Part shown: piece after piece, positions 58,701-61,742 of the stretch
How the letters are laid out: every line of letters starts with the position of its first letter
Numbering within the stretch: the stretch's first letter is position 1
From: Icerya purchasi
Taxonomy: Eukaryota; Arthropoda; Insecta; Hemiptera; Monophlebidae
Assembly (NCBI GenBank): GCA_039619475.1
Contig: CM077116.1
Coordinates: 275,915,258 to 275,979,257 of the forward strand
Direction: 5' to 3'
DNA length: 64,000 bases
Notes under the pieces: generated by a model
The model's database searches: none
What the model was told of the DNA's origin: nothing
The model's input: the letters and a program-made list of their open reading frames with translations, nothing else
Translations under genes and position numbers: made by a program

Positions 58701-59348
58701 AAAATGGCTGAAAATAGCAACCTGCATTTCTAACTATAGTGCTAATTATTTTGCAATATAAAAAAAGAGCAATATAGTTGTGATTTGAAATCAGCGGCGA
58801 ATCTAATATTCTACTTTCATCGAACTAAATTTGAATTTTATGTGTCAAGTTTTTAGATTTATTTTTTAATGTTGTTCGCATAAATAACTTTATTCGGTAC
58901 GTTCGCAATTTACGTTCCACAGATGAAACATATTACTGCTTATTGATTAACGGTAAATAATATTTTCCGTGTTCTTTTTCGATTTTGAAAGTCTTACACG
59001 CGTCGCGCAGGTGTCGTTAATTATACTGTTATGAAGAATAAATGAATTTTACATGGTTTTCTCTACAGAAAGGACCAAGATTGGGGTTTATATCAACTAG
59101 ATGCATCACGCGATCGAATCGAGACAAAACAAAATACCTTTTTAAGTTTAATTACGTTCGGTGATCACGGGTTGCATCATCTTTTTCCAACCATCGATCA
59201 AGCATTACTACCATATTTGTATAGCGAACTGGAGATCACCTGTCAAGAATTTGGAATAGAACGGAAAGATTTAACAGCCTGGGAGTTAATCCGAGGACAG
59301 TTTCAACAGCTGTCTCGTACTAAACCGAATCTAAAGAAGTTAGATTGA
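7670..59348 (+). CDS. Cyt-b5-r: Cytochrome b5-related desaturase-like protein (six coding exons)
   Basis: Spliced gene joining 7670-7773, 9163-9325, 40254-40651, 54155-54346, 57934-58137 and 59069-59348, giving 1341 nt in one frame (446 residues). An N-terminal cytochrome b5 domain carries the heme-ligand motif HPGG (residues 78-81) and a second candidate heme His in ETHH (98-101). A fatty-acid-desaturase-like membrane domain follows, with hydrophobic stretches near 155-198 and 300-340. Its His clusters are HNFTH (200-204), HIVSHH (228-233), AAHHHP (339-344) and [10 protein letters not shown] (385-394). The family is a b5/desaturase fusion of insects, placed at the ER membrane; its exact substrate is not known. 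All introns are GT-AG. The exon 1/2 junction is ambiguous: the best-looking donor (7774) and best-looking acceptor (ending 9154) are out of frame with each other, so the in-frame pair 7773/9163, or alternatively 7777/9155 (+4 residues), must be used. Intron 2 is 30.9 kb and intron 3 is 13.5 kb, both swollen by transposons. Confidence 0.9.
7774..9162. other. Cyt-b5-r intron 1
   Basis: 1.39 kb, AT-rich. A 69-codon reverse open frame at 8266-8475 has no recognisable domain. No repeat or RNA gene was recognised. Confidence 0.5.
9163..9325 (+). CDS. Cyt-b5-r: Cyt-b5-r coding exon 2 (cytochrome b5 core)
   Basis: Encodes MDAWLKKKR, then [16 protein letters not shown] and [12 protein letters not shown], the heme-binding half of the b5 fold. 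The donor GTAAAA follows the AAG codon at 9323-9325. The upstream boundary is uncertain (9155 or 9163), see the whole-gene entry. Confidence 0.88.
9326..12099. other. Intron 2, first part, no gene recognised
   Basis: AT-rich. The open frame at 9837-10145 (102 codons) has no recognisable domain and no supporting splice context. Nothing else can be assigned. Confidence 0.4.
12100..12410. mobile_element. Small non-autonomous TIR element
   Basis: Ends are inverted repeats of about 31 bp: TTTACTCGATAAAATATAAT at 12100 onward and its complement ending near 12410, with two or three mismatches. The interior (12195-12340) resembles 36600-36770 over more than 100 bp, so this is a dispersed family. It has no coding capacity. 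The superfamily cannot be assigned from the termini alone. Confidence 0.5.
12411..12902. other. Intron 2, unassigned stretch
   Basis: AT-rich intronic DNA with no coding signal or recognised repeat. Confidence 0.35.
12903..13115 (-). mobile_element. SINE copy, reverse orientation, head truncated
   Basis: The reverse complement matches the body of the full SINE at 53334-53603: the segment with TACCCAATTATTTCA, the GGGATCCGCC-like block and the tail preceding AAGTAAAATAAGTCC. The tRNA-like head (promoter boxes) is missing beyond about 13115. Confidence 0.7.
13116..17014. other. Intron 2, unassigned stretch
   Basis: 3.9 kb of AT-rich DNA. Short open frames (14402-14657, 14692-14883, 15459-15668 and 16740-16952) show no domain. 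I see no terminal repeats or RNA genes here. Confidence 0.4.
17015..17020. repeat. Polinton target-site duplication, left copy
   Basis: CCCAGG directly before the element's AGTAGATG terminus; the same six bases follow the right terminus at 32413-32418. A 6-bp duplication is the known length for Polinton/Maverick integration. Confidence 0.85.
17640..17890 (+). repeat. Leader-like segment, copy 1 of 3
   Basis: Shares with 19560-19880 and 23870-24150 a block of about 200 bp containing the core TTTTTCTGATG-TAA, then ATTTCCACTGCCACAACCGA. The other two copies directly precede members of the 339-aa gene family; this one lacks a gene after it. It may be a conserved promoter/leader left after loss of a gene copy. 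Confidence 0.5.
18000..19110 (+). repeat. Degenerate tandem units of about 200 bp
   Basis: Related blocks recur at about 18000-18085, 18595-18730, 18800-18900 and 19095-19140. Each includes variants of TCTAAGTATATTT, CCGTAAGTATTT-TGTATG and a GGTTCTAAAAATTAATC end. The MITE at 18121-18493 interrupts the array. No open frame of note runs through it. The mirror image lies in the right arm at about 30320-31433. Confidence 0.5.
18121..18493. mobile_element. hAT-type MITE with internal 15-bp minisatellite
   Basis: Begins TAGTGATGGGAAACTTCGAA and ends with CATTTCGACGCACATCACTA, imperfect inverted ends. It is flanked by 8-bp near-duplicates GTACTGAC (18113-18120) and GCACTGGC (18494-18501), differing by two transitions. 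The 8-bp duplication and TAG...CTA ends fit hAT. The interior is a tandem array (about 18247-18425) of a 15-bp unit of type ATTCGAATCAAAATC that alternates C and T at one position, giving a 30-bp higher-order period. Confidence 0.7.
19560..19880 (+). promoter_or_regulatory. Leader-like segment upstream of the 339-aa gene, copy 2 of 3
   Basis: Carries the shared block with ATTTTTCTGACG-TAAC, CACTGCCACAACCGATTC and AAAGGTAG. It lies about 180-500 bp before the start codon at 20060. Its conservation before two gene copies suggests it holds the promoter or leader; this is inferred from position only. Confidence 0.4.
20060..21079 (+). CDS. 339-aa Polinton-borne protein, left copy (RNase H-fold-like?)
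   Basis: Intact single-exon frame starting at the first ATG after a leader-like segment. The N-terminus is Ser-rich and probably disordered (about residues 1-70). A folded region from about residue 70 opens with an acidic strand motif (EYFVDFSF, then VTELAMIDM), which recalls the first strands of DnaQ/RNase H-fold exonucleases, although the usual D-x-E is not complete. Conserved Cys/His positions follow: TCKHH, FHCAMKN and a Trp (NTWH). The C-terminus has FLPCYDHEH and a CX2C (DCDDCQ), probably zinc-binding. Two paralogues occur in this element: an identical one in the other arm and a diverged one at 24229-25059. I recognise a family of uncharacterised arthropod proteins but no proven function. 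A possible polyA signal AATAAA lies soon after the stop (about 21086). Confidence 0.75.
   Translation: MNANIVNISSNSKSIKDAEFIQNLFASDSDSHTSSSLQLPQSDGGYSSTESTSSTHKIVGPVLLSDQMDIAEYFVDFSFHKDSDYGFLVTELAMIDMSGGRCLHTLYKPSRAWSASKMPHLQCSSVSHYLKTPSLFPCREEIFMARDVFTILSEKPKVRVYILTTYAKLILWELNKKSELLRDLDYELVNMEKVFRVPSIDDLYQEYSGISNLVTCKHHYENDIFHCAMKNVMVMNTWHDHVIRPLKLMNNLNINDLSQLFITATKEMIITLFPSCIGDIYIFLPDRLKQDDTIKSFLPCYDHEHDKEYYIDGDTLHRSTRNCVKVKDCDDCQHSIHTD
21080..22184 (+). other. Left arm, 3' part, non-coding
   Basis: AT-rich sequence after the 339-aa gene. The 61-codon frame at 21136-21321 lacks any domain. No further gene was recognised up to the inner end of the repeat. Confidence 0.4.
22261..22421 (+). 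pseudogene. Type-B DNA polymerase fragment (exonuclease I region), forward copy
   Basis: The frame read from about 22267 gives a proline-rich start (NTPATVVMP), then KISRFQQHK and [11 protein letters not shown]. This corresponds to the start of the 3'-5' exonuclease domain of protein-primed (Polinton/viral-type) family B polymerases, where the Exo I motif is an acidic D-F-E preceded by hydrophobic residues; the DDFE codons are 22365-22376. The frame ends at a TAA spanning the loop (22419-22421). Only some 50 residues of a roughly 1000-residue enzyme remain. Confidence 0.7.
22400..22560 (-). pseudogene. Type-B DNA polymerase fragment, inverted copy
   Basis: Mirror image of the forward fragment. 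The Exo I-like DDFE lies at 22445-22456 on the reverse strand. It is identical to the forward copy within the hairpin arm and equally truncated. No other polymerase motif (palm or thumb) was found in the core. Confidence 0.65.
22770..23740 (+). pseudogene. Broken DUF8207-like gene
   Basis: Three frames together trace one protein. An N-terminal helical segment ([15 protein letters not shown], about 22918-22965) is followed by a basic linker and a conserved region in the 23084-23395 frame (VYGIHYD, then [11 protein letters not shown], then PRLFHLL). After a frameshift and a stop near 23395-23425 comes a block reading [13 protein letters not shown] and YRKIIRPMF (to about 23510), then an acidic C-terminus. 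This pattern matches my recollection of an uncharacterised arthropod family (DUF8207) that is often repeated in genomes; the name is from memory. Multiple stops make it non-functional. It shares the Polinton core with the polymerase fragment. Confidence 0.5.
23870..24150 (+). promoter_or_regulatory. Leader-like segment, copy 3 of 3
   Basis: Diverged version of the block at 17640-17890 and 19560-19880 (AAAACCGGATCTTGAC, then CATTTTTCTGATGCAACATTT, then ATTCAAAGGTAGA). It again lies just upstream of a member of the 339-aa gene family, here the copy starting at 24229. Confidence 0.4.
24229..25059 (+). pseudogene. Diverged paralogue of the 339-aa protein, one nonsense codon
   Basis: A 276-codon frame aligns with residues about 70-337 of the 20060 gene but lacks the Ser-rich N-terminus. 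Landmarks: [48 protein letters not shown] and DCPQC. A single TGA at 24739-24741 falls where the paralogue has Trp (NTW), and the frame is otherwise open to 25059. It may thus have died recently. The strand-I aspartate and the E of KEL, which would fit an RNase H/DnaQ fold, are clearer here than in the arm copies. Confidence 0.7.
25335..25783. mobile_element. hAT-type MITE, second subtype, with 117-bp tandem duplication
   Basis: Ends are TAGTGATGGGCAACTTCGAA and the complement of the same start (CATTTCGAAATCGCCCATCACTA region), inverted with few mismatches. Flanks GTTCTAAT (25327-25334) and ATTCTAAT (25784-25791) agree at 7 of 8 positions, the hAT duplication length. Internally a unit of 117-118 bp starting with AATTCATTC repeats at 25444, 25561 and (partly) 25679. 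It is related to the arm MITEs by its ends but has a different interior. Confidence 0.75.
25784..27248. other. Polinton core, right part, unassigned
   Basis: 1.46 kb between the MITE and the right repeat. Very AT-rich. Frames at 25701-25976 (-), 26461-26643 (-) and 27035-27304 (+, running into the arm) show no recognisable domain. Confidence 0.4.
28354..29373 (-). CDS. 339-aa Polinton-borne protein, right copy
   Basis: Identical in predicted protein to the copy at 20060-21079 and pointing towards it, so the two genes converge across the core. Intact in all 339 codons. Identity of both copies reflects the young age or gene conversion of the inverted repeats rather than proving selection. The same leader-like segment lies upstream (about 29553-29873). 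See the left copy for motifs and uncertainty. Confidence 0.75.
   Translation of the reverse strand: MNANIVNISSNSKSIKDAEFIQNLFASDSDSHTSSSLQLPQSDGGYSSTESTSSTHKIVGPVLLSDQMDIAEYFVDFSFHKDSDYGFLVTELAMIDMSGGRCLHTLYKPSRAWSASKMPHLQCSSVSHYLKTPSLFPCREEIFMARDVFTILSEKPKVRVYILTTYAKLILWELNKKSELLRDLDYELVNMEKVFRVPSIDDLYQEYSGISNLVTCKHHYENDIFHCAMKNVMVMNTWHDHVIRPLKLMNNLNINDLSQLFITATKEMIITLFPSCIGDIYIFLPDRLKQDDTIKSFLPCYDHEHDKEYYIDGDTLHRSTRNCVKVKDCDDCQHSIHTD
30940..31312. mobile_element. hAT-type MITE, mirror copy in the right arm
   Basis: Reverse complement of 18121-18493 with a few base differences. It was present before or copied during formation of the long repeats, so it is not an independent insertion. The same 15-bp minisatellite fills it (about 31008-31186). 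Confidence 0.7.
32413..32418. repeat. Polinton target-site duplication, right copy
   Basis: CCCAGG, identical to 17015-17020. Removing the element and one copy joins ...GACAGCCCAGG to TACGAATTTATAG as the likely empty site. Confidence 0.85.
32419..33080. other. Intron 2, unassigned stretch
   Basis: AT-rich intron DNA with A/T homopolymers. No gene or repeat was recognised. Confidence 0.4.
33081..33378 (+). mobile_element. hAT deletion derivative keeping the transposase C-terminus
   Basis: Inverted ends CATGGGCGTCGTCAGC (33081) and the complement of CAAGGGCGTCGCCAGC (ending 33378) with one or two mismatches, typical of a GGGCGTCG-ended hAT group. Flanks TATATATA and CTTATATA match at 6 of 8. 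Inside, 33139-33255 reads [19 protein letters not shown] and then [10 protein letters not shown], which resembles the C-terminal dimerisation region of hAT transposases. The rest of the transposase is deleted. Confidence 0.65.
33379..35819. other. Intron 2, unassigned stretch
   Basis: 2.4 kb of mostly AT-rich DNA. A short GC-rich spot, CCCGGGGTACCCGGGGGTAC, lies at about 34780-34800. Frames at 34646-34831 and 35088-35306 have no recognisable domain. Confidence 0.35.
35820..36330 (-). pseudogene. RTE/jockey-like reverse transcriptase tail
   Basis: The reverse frame contains [20 protein letters not shown], then WRRMLRILW, then RTNRSIL and [10 protein letters not shown], the conserved post-RT tail of apurinic-endonuclease non-LTR elements. 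Beyond the stop, weaker similarity ([15 protein letters not shown] and AARDRE) continues to about 35830. It is truncated at both ends. Confidence 0.65.
36525..36815. repeat. Relative of the 12.1-kb TIR element
   Basis: 36600-36770 is similar to 12195-12340 (AATTGCGACA-TAATTAAAA, CCGCAT-AAATATTC, ATTTGGTG). Weak inverted ends (AGTAAAATATTAC near 36530 and TGTAAAATATAATAC complement near 36800) suggest the same family, more decayed. Confidence 0.35.
36950..37141. mobile_element. Foldback MITE of about 190 bp
   Basis: Left arm 36950-37018 and right arm about 37073-37141 are inverted repeats of some 68 bp with scattered mismatches; both include the core AAACATGTCGGTTTG or its complement. No coding capacity. 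Confidence 0.6.
37150..39150 (-). pseudogene. CR1/L2-like non-LTR retroelement relic
   Basis: Reverse-strand pieces follow the order of an EN-RT polyprotein. Endonuclease residues ([10 protein letters not shown], about 38870-38935) are followed by a linker with [20 protein letters not shown] and [10 protein letters not shown] (38074-38358), and then by RT sequence ([20 protein letters not shown] and AAVYLDLKK at 37402-37587; [13 protein letters not shown] at 37173-37400). Stops, frameshifts and an expanded CA/GT repeat (about 37529-37545) break it. This linker and RT style is of the CR1/L2/Daphne assemblage; the exact clade is uncertain. Confidence 0.65.
39250..40210 (+). pseudogene. I-like retroelement 3' fragment (RNase H and tail)
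   Basis: Forward frames show [18 protein letters not shown] (RNase H start, 39318 onward), [33 protein letters not shown], then a frameshifted [11 protein letters not shown] and the Ser/Leu-rich tail. An A-run at 40192-40210 is the 3' end. It is closely related in pattern to 44.3-49.2 kb and 5' truncated. It ends only 43 bp before exon 3 of the host gene, close to the expected branch point. Confidence 0.75.
40254..40651 (+). CDS. Cyt-b5-r: Cyt-b5-r coding exon 3
   Basis: Acceptor TTTAG at 40249-40253, donor GTAAGT at 40652. Encodes [12 protein letters not shown] (end of the b5 domain), the first membrane segments and the first desaturase-type His box HNFTH followed by [10 protein letters not shown]. 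Confidence 0.92.
40712..40956 (-). mobile_element. SINE copy, reverse orientation, nearly complete
   Basis: The reverse complement matches the SINE at 53334, including part of the tRNA-like head (GGGTTCGAGAC, box B-like, about 40928-40940). Its tail, CTTTACTAT on the reverse strand, lies at 40712-40722. Confidence 0.75.
40985..41345 (-). pseudogene. RTE/jockey-like reverse transcriptase tail, second copy
   Basis: The reverse strand reads weakly as [14 protein letters not shown] residues near 41320, then HFMRYSDW and [13 protein letters not shown] (41000-41150). This is the same post-RT tail type as at 36031-36312, with several stops. Confidence 0.45.
41346..42250. other. Intron 3, unassigned stretch
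   Basis: No gene recognised. Contains A-runs (41956-41976). The part after 41980 may belong to the decayed Mutator/Kolobok-like element that follows. Confidence 0.35.
42271..42960 (+). pseudogene. Mutator/Kolobok-like transposase relic
   Basis: Frame 42274-42531 encodes a Lys-rich segment, then [18 protein letters not shown]. Frame 42566-42814 encodes [20 protein letters not shown], then IWKITSK, and [17 protein letters not shown] third frame gives [13 protein letters not shown] and YGLSID at the end. This is the Cys/His and TQN-NES-N-IW pattern of Mutator-like transposases found in insects. Parts are deleted and the frame is broken at least twice. No clear terminal repeats were found. Confidence 0.6.
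42961..44290. other. Intron 3, unassigned stretch
   Basis: AT-rich. The first part may be the 3' region of the transposase relic. Frames at 43104-43304 and 43383-43580 carry no domain. Confidence 0.35.
44362..48106 (-). pseudogene. I-like ORF2: endonuclease-RT-RNase H, two lesions
   Basis: Starts [20 protein letters not shown], an apurinic-type endonuclease. [24 protein letters not shown] and IIGGD follow. A TGA at 47675-47677 replaces the residue after GGD in the GDFN-type motif and is in frame with NAHSPMWGC, so it is one nonsense change. RT boxes follow: [29 protein letters not shown] and [10 protein letters not shown] (the usual Gly of the PQG motif is Asp). A frameshift at about 45950-45980 shifts to [19 protein letters not shown]. 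The RNase H domain has [37 protein letters not shown] and [14 protein letters not shown] Cys motif near the end has HILFEC. The total is about 1,247 codons. Few lesions point to a fairly young copy. Confidence 0.8.
48375..48512. repeat. 76-bp tandem duplication in the I-like element's ORF spacer
   Basis: ACGGGAGAA-ACCTGC-CGAACTGGGTTGA starts at 48375 and again at 48451, both followed by CCAGTTT-TGTAGGCTTCCTTCC. The copies differ at several positions, so the duplication is not very recent. It lies between ORF1 and ORF2. Confidence 0.8.
48713..49204 (-). CDS. I-like ORF1 protein, short
   Basis: 163 codons starting [14 protein letters not shown], very rich in Ser and Pro. It lacks the CCHC zinc knuckles usual in I-group ORF1 proteins. 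Either an internal deletion removed them or this family has a reduced ORF1. It ends (LSNHVHFN) about 600 bp before ORF2 rather than overlapping it. Confidence 0.5.
   Translation of the reverse strand: MAFENISFHEAVKVKSSSSASPAFSYANRAAAPISSSNVSPKASKFPFLPRPKSPTFHKTSKPKSYSKPSPQFPFVPSLYSRLPSNGCALNNDVSPQSNPTISSSPLPVLPSLSPNSSLNDSSFVVSHISAAIMELLASFNISSSSSFLDNLSAFLSNHVHFN
49256..50277. other. Intron 3, unassigned stretch
   Basis: AT-rich. No gene or terminal repeats were recognised. Confidence 0.35.
50668..51710 (+). pseudogene. Tc1-like transposase, multiply broken
   Basis: Fragments in shifting frames: [18 protein letters not shown] (50716 on, after an in-frame TGA), [34 protein letters not shown] (50891-51073), then from 51180 an open frame with [54 protein letters not shown]. 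The second Asp (QDND) and the final Glu (PIEH) of the DD34E triad are present. At least four frame breaks make it inactive. Confidence 0.8.
51762..53080 (-). mobile_element. Full-length mariner element (1,319 bp)
   Basis: Perfect inverted ends of about 28 bp starting CACCCTGTCAAGAAAGTATC, flanked by the TA duplication (51760-51761 and 53081-53082). It lies in opposite orientation to the host Tc1-like element and is inserted into the TA of that element's inner direct repeat. Size and structure are those of a complete mariner. Confidence 0.92.
51810..52886 (-). CDS. Mariner transposase, apparently intact
   Basis: 358 codons from ATG at 52886 ([13 protein letters not shown]). An upstream in-frame extension to 53000 reads into the terminal region and is unlikely to be used. 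The N-terminal helix-turn-helix region includes [14 protein letters not shown], and the linker is LVPKDL (120-125). The DD34D triad is complete: D158 in GDETWVY, D253 in HHDNAPSH, and D288 in [11 protein letters not shown], with exactly 34 residues between the last two. No stop or frameshift. It may encode active transposase. Confidence 0.9.
   Translation of the reverse strand: MSENIEQRTCVKFCVSSEISCADTLKMLQKAFGESALSKTRVYEWYRAFKDGRETVEDMPRSGRPSTSVTDDNVDKIKEIVAENCHVSLREMAHGLGMSHESVRTIVHEKLGMQRVAARLVPKDLNFFQKKYREQVAADMLDRANLDPTFLEKIITGDETWVYEYDTLTNQQSSEWRPIGAPKPKKPRQSRSKVKIMLIVFFDIRGVVHYEYVPAGQTVTKEFYLSVLRRLREAIRRKRNDLWVDNSWILHHDNAPSHKAIIVNEFLAKHSVNIIEQPPYSPDLAPCDFFLFSKLKFPLRGMRFESIDDIKTNATRELKAILETAYQKCFAEWKKRWHMCIASNGCYFEGDKINLDEN
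53334..53603 (+). mobile_element. tRNA-derived SINE, full-length copy
   Basis: The head resembles a tRNA with box A-like TAGCTTAATGGTTAAG (53342-53357) and box B-like GGTCACGGGTTTGAGAT (about 53380-53396). A tRNA-unrelated body with CCCGGGTTTACCCAGCCTG, AATTGGGTACCAGAGAAATC and TGCCGTTGGGCTTTGTACA follows, then a TTACTTTATTT tail. Three other copies in this window share body and tail. It follows a TA repeat next to the Tc1-like element. Confidence 0.85.
53604..54154. other. Intron 3, end part
   Basis: AT-rich intron DNA up to the exon 4 acceptor. Nothing recognised. Confidence 0.5.
54155..54346 (+). CDS. Cyt-b5-r: Cyt-b5-r coding exon 4
   Basis: Acceptor AATTGCAG at 54147-54154, donor GTAAAT at 54347. 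Encodes [20 protein letters not shown] (second His box), then KPFFEWFP and a hydrophobic APVIYLF segment. It joins exon 3 within a Lys codon. Confidence 0.92.
54347..55015. other. Intron 4, first part
   Basis: AT-rich. No feature recognised; the 68-codon reverse frame at 54381-54587 has no domain. Confidence 0.4.
55020..55190 (+). pseudogene. I-like retroelement, short 3' fragment
   Basis: Only the last 160 bp: a Ser/Leu-rich tail ([20 protein letters not shown]) and a 3' end close to those near 3700 and 40190, with an A-run at about 55169-55186. Confidence 0.55.
55191..56059. other. Intron 4, unassigned stretch
   Basis: AT-rich. The reverse frames near 55108-55448 are low-complexity shadows of A-rich sequence. 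Nothing recognised. Confidence 0.35.
56060..56235 (-). pseudogene. I-like retroelement, short 3' fragment, reverse
   Basis: The reverse frame gives [20 protein letters not shown], then [12 protein letters not shown], matching in pattern the C-terminal tail of the I-like ORF2 ([15 protein letters not shown]). It carries no other domain. Confidence 0.5.
56236..57933. other. Intron 4, unassigned stretch
   Basis: 1.7 kb of AT-rich DNA. Reverse frames at 57300-57521 and 57526-57735 have no recognisable domain. Confidence 0.4.
57934..58137 (+). CDS. Cyt-b5-r: Cyt-b5-r coding exon 5
   Basis: Acceptor TTTAATTTAG at 57924-57933, donor GTAAAC at 58138. Encodes a strongly hydrophobic pair of segments ([31 protein letters not shown]), then [13 protein letters not shown]. 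Confidence 0.92.
58138..59068. other. Cyt-b5-r intron 5
   Basis: 0.93 kb with T-homopolymers (58159-58205). No feature recognised. Confidence 0.6.
59069..59348 (+). CDS. Cyt-b5-r: Cyt-b5-r coding exon 6 (C-terminus)
   Basis: Acceptor TTTTCTCTACAG at 59057-59068. Encodes [18 protein letters not shown], the third His box [13 protein letters not shown] and the C-terminus ending LKKLD, with TGA at 59346-59348. Confidence 0.93.
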
Positions 59349-59499
59349 AATATGGAATCGTTAGTGTTTTACCCGAAGCCAGCCAGCGTCATATCGATAA
59401 GCGTGACGTAGTCTATATTTGCCGATATTTTTTACTTTTTTTATATACTTTTCCTCTAGTTGTTAGCGGAAGCTTGGTATCATTAAATGAGACAATTGC

Positions 59500-59511
59500 A
59501 ATAAAAATAAA
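59500..59511 (+). promoter_or_regulatory. Cyt-b5-r polyadenylation signals
   Basis: Two overlapping-spaced AATAAA hexamers (59500-59505 and 59506-59511) lie about 150 bp after the stop codon, a normal distance for a 3' UTR. Confidence 0.65.
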
Positions 59512-59639
59512 ACGGATGTAAACTCTTTATAGAAGTTAATTTCTTCTTAAACACTACTAATATAAAATGTATGTCATTTTTGCCGTGTAAAATAATAAAC
59601 GATTTCGCTAAATGTATTTGTACAATATTAAAACCTAAT

Positions 59640-59984
59640 TTAGACGTAATTGATAACCGACAAAAATGTATCTGTACAATTCAGTGGCGTTTTTTTTACA
59701 TGACTCGACGATAGGCAACGATAAAGAGATTTAGCTTTTTCTTTAAATGATAATTTTTTCGCGACATGACTTATTTTTATATTTCTGATAGAAGACCCAA
59801 TTTTACAATTAATCAAACTGTCAACTGTTCTATTAATATACGGTTCTAATACGTTAATTGAATTATTTTTAATTATAGTTTTCAATTCATGTAAATTGTT
59901 TAAAGCGGGCAATTCATTATACAGCATGGTTACCATTGTTATCGGTTTCATACAGTAATCAATATTTCTATCATCTTTATACAC
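59640..59984 (-). CDS. Unassigned ORF converging on Cyt-b5-r
   Basis: 114 codons on the reverse strand, ending about 290 bp past the host gene stop. The residue composition is balanced, unlike neighbouring junk frames (DDRNIDYCMKPITMVTMLYN, then LHELKTIIKNNSINVLEPYI). The frame remains open upstream of the ATG to about 60005 (IRIPILINVYKDD). It may be a last exon of a neighbouring gene or a remnant. No domain was recognised. Confidence 0.3.
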   Translation of the reverse strand: MYKDDRNIDYCMKPITMVTMLYNELPALNNLHELKTIIKNNSINVLEPYINRTVDSLINCKIGSSIRNIKISHVAKKLSFKEKAKSLYRCLSSSHVKKTPLNCTDTFLSVINYV

Positions 59985-60004
59985 GTTTATTAATATTGGT
60001 ATCC

Positions 60005-61547
60005 GGATCAGAGTAGCAAATGTGATGTGCAGATATGTGAAAGGACACCGGTGTACTGGATTGCTGGGCGCCGAGGAAGGTTCATCTAGCGGGGCGTGTT
60101 TTACTAGGTAGTGTATGCGAACATTGTTTCGATGATCTAACCGTTCGTTAATCGCTACCTACTTGAATGACATACGAATCTCTAATTCGTGAGCCCTGTA
60201 TGCGACGCACTTTAATAGGCTGGTTGGAAGAATGTATTTCGTCAATTTTTAATTTTTAGTTTGCTCGAGAAAAGATGACGCTCTAAATCTAGTAAATCGA
60301 ATATTAGATGGTCAACTCTTCTATTTAGTCTTGCAGAGCACGCTGCAGCAGCTTCCGTTTCTCGCAGCGGTATAATAAAACTGCAAAAATGTAACACTTT
60401 AGTATTCTAATACGCAGTCTCAAGCTTAGATCACTCCTGGCGAACGGATTTTTCATTTTTATAACACTAATCTTGTCCGCTCCGATCGTATTTCAGTTCC
60501 TTAACGTCTAACTACCGTCAAGTATTATGTCCAGATATTTAATAGAGCGGGCTTGCTCCAGTAACAATAAACTGCGAACACTACTTTTTGTGCTTTTCCA
60601 ATGACGTTATTCAGAGATGCTGCAGAAACATACATTACTAAGTTAACAGCTTAACTAGTCTAACATTTTTGTTTTGCATACGTTTTAATATGTGTGCATA
60701 AATTTTGAATAATGTTTAGCACTTAATATACCATGACCCGTGGTATTCATTTACCTGCCTAACTTTGTCATGTATTTTACAATTATATTTTGCAATAAGT
60801 TTTCTATCGTTATAATAATTATATGTCGAAGTGGAGATTAATATGTAATGTTCCCAATTTTTCTAATTGTTGCATTAAAATTAGTAAATAAAAATTATCG
60901 TACGCGGATTTAATGTTAAAAAAAATGGCAATTTTACACCAATTTCTAGACAATATTTTTCGAACATACAAAGAGTCGATGCGGTTAGCAGTCAGTCAAT
61001 AGAATAGTTGGCAGGCTAGAATCTCGCCCCCAAAACTCTGTACACTCTATCTTGGGGCTAAACACTAATCCCATTTCCTGTACCGGAGCTCAAAAACTAA
61101 CTCCAATTTTTTTCTGGGCTCCAACAGAGCCCTCAAAATTAACCCCCAATCCCCTTTAAACCCGCCAATGTACATGCATACACGTACCCGCGTAAGCACA
61201 CGCGCGTCGTTATAGTTGATCGCACGATACGTCACCATTCAAGCCTCCTAATCACGTACTACTTTCGCTGCTGCCATCCATTTCCCTATTGGTTATAATA
61301 TTTACTTTTTTTTTCCGTGTTCGTCGATCGCCAAACGTACCAATCGTACACACGAAGCCACCGCGCCGCCGGTTATATTTAATTTTTTAATTAGCAATCT
61401 TTATATTATTGATATACATGTTTTTAATTATTTTTTACTCCCACTTTACAATGACAAATAATTTCAACCCTTCGAACAGGAAAATCTTCGGGAAATAACA
61501 ATTTTTTTATTATTTTCGTAATTATTTTTAATATTAATCGCTCTCAG
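60005..61547. other. Intergenic stretch, unassigned
   Basis: No coding signal. 61440-61547 resembles part of the Polinton arm at about 19350-19450 (runs of similar AATAATTT-AACC-TTCGA and AAAATCT-CG blocks), so a decayed relative may lie here. The region 61165-61370 is GC-richer. Confidence 0.35.
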
Positions 61548-61742
61548 GTTTGTACCTAATCTGAAATTGATTTGGGTAGCAGAGAAATTTGGGAAAGTAA
61601 AGACGGCCGAAATTAACCTTCCTACTCTCTTCAGTGCCTTTGGGCTTAGTACATTATGAATAGCTTAATTACACAATCCCTGACGCCCTATCAAGGGTAT
61701 AGGACTCACTTTACTTTACTTTACTTTACTTTGCTTTACTTT
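61548..61742 (+). mobile_element. SINE copy, 5' truncated, with CTTTA-repeat tail
   Basis: Body matches the SINE at 53334 (GGGTAGCAGAGAAATTTGGG, TGCCTTTGGGCTTAGTACAT, then GGTATAGGACTCACTTTAC). The tail is a run of CTTTA pentamers (about 61711-61742). The tRNA-like head is missing. Confidence 0.75.
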
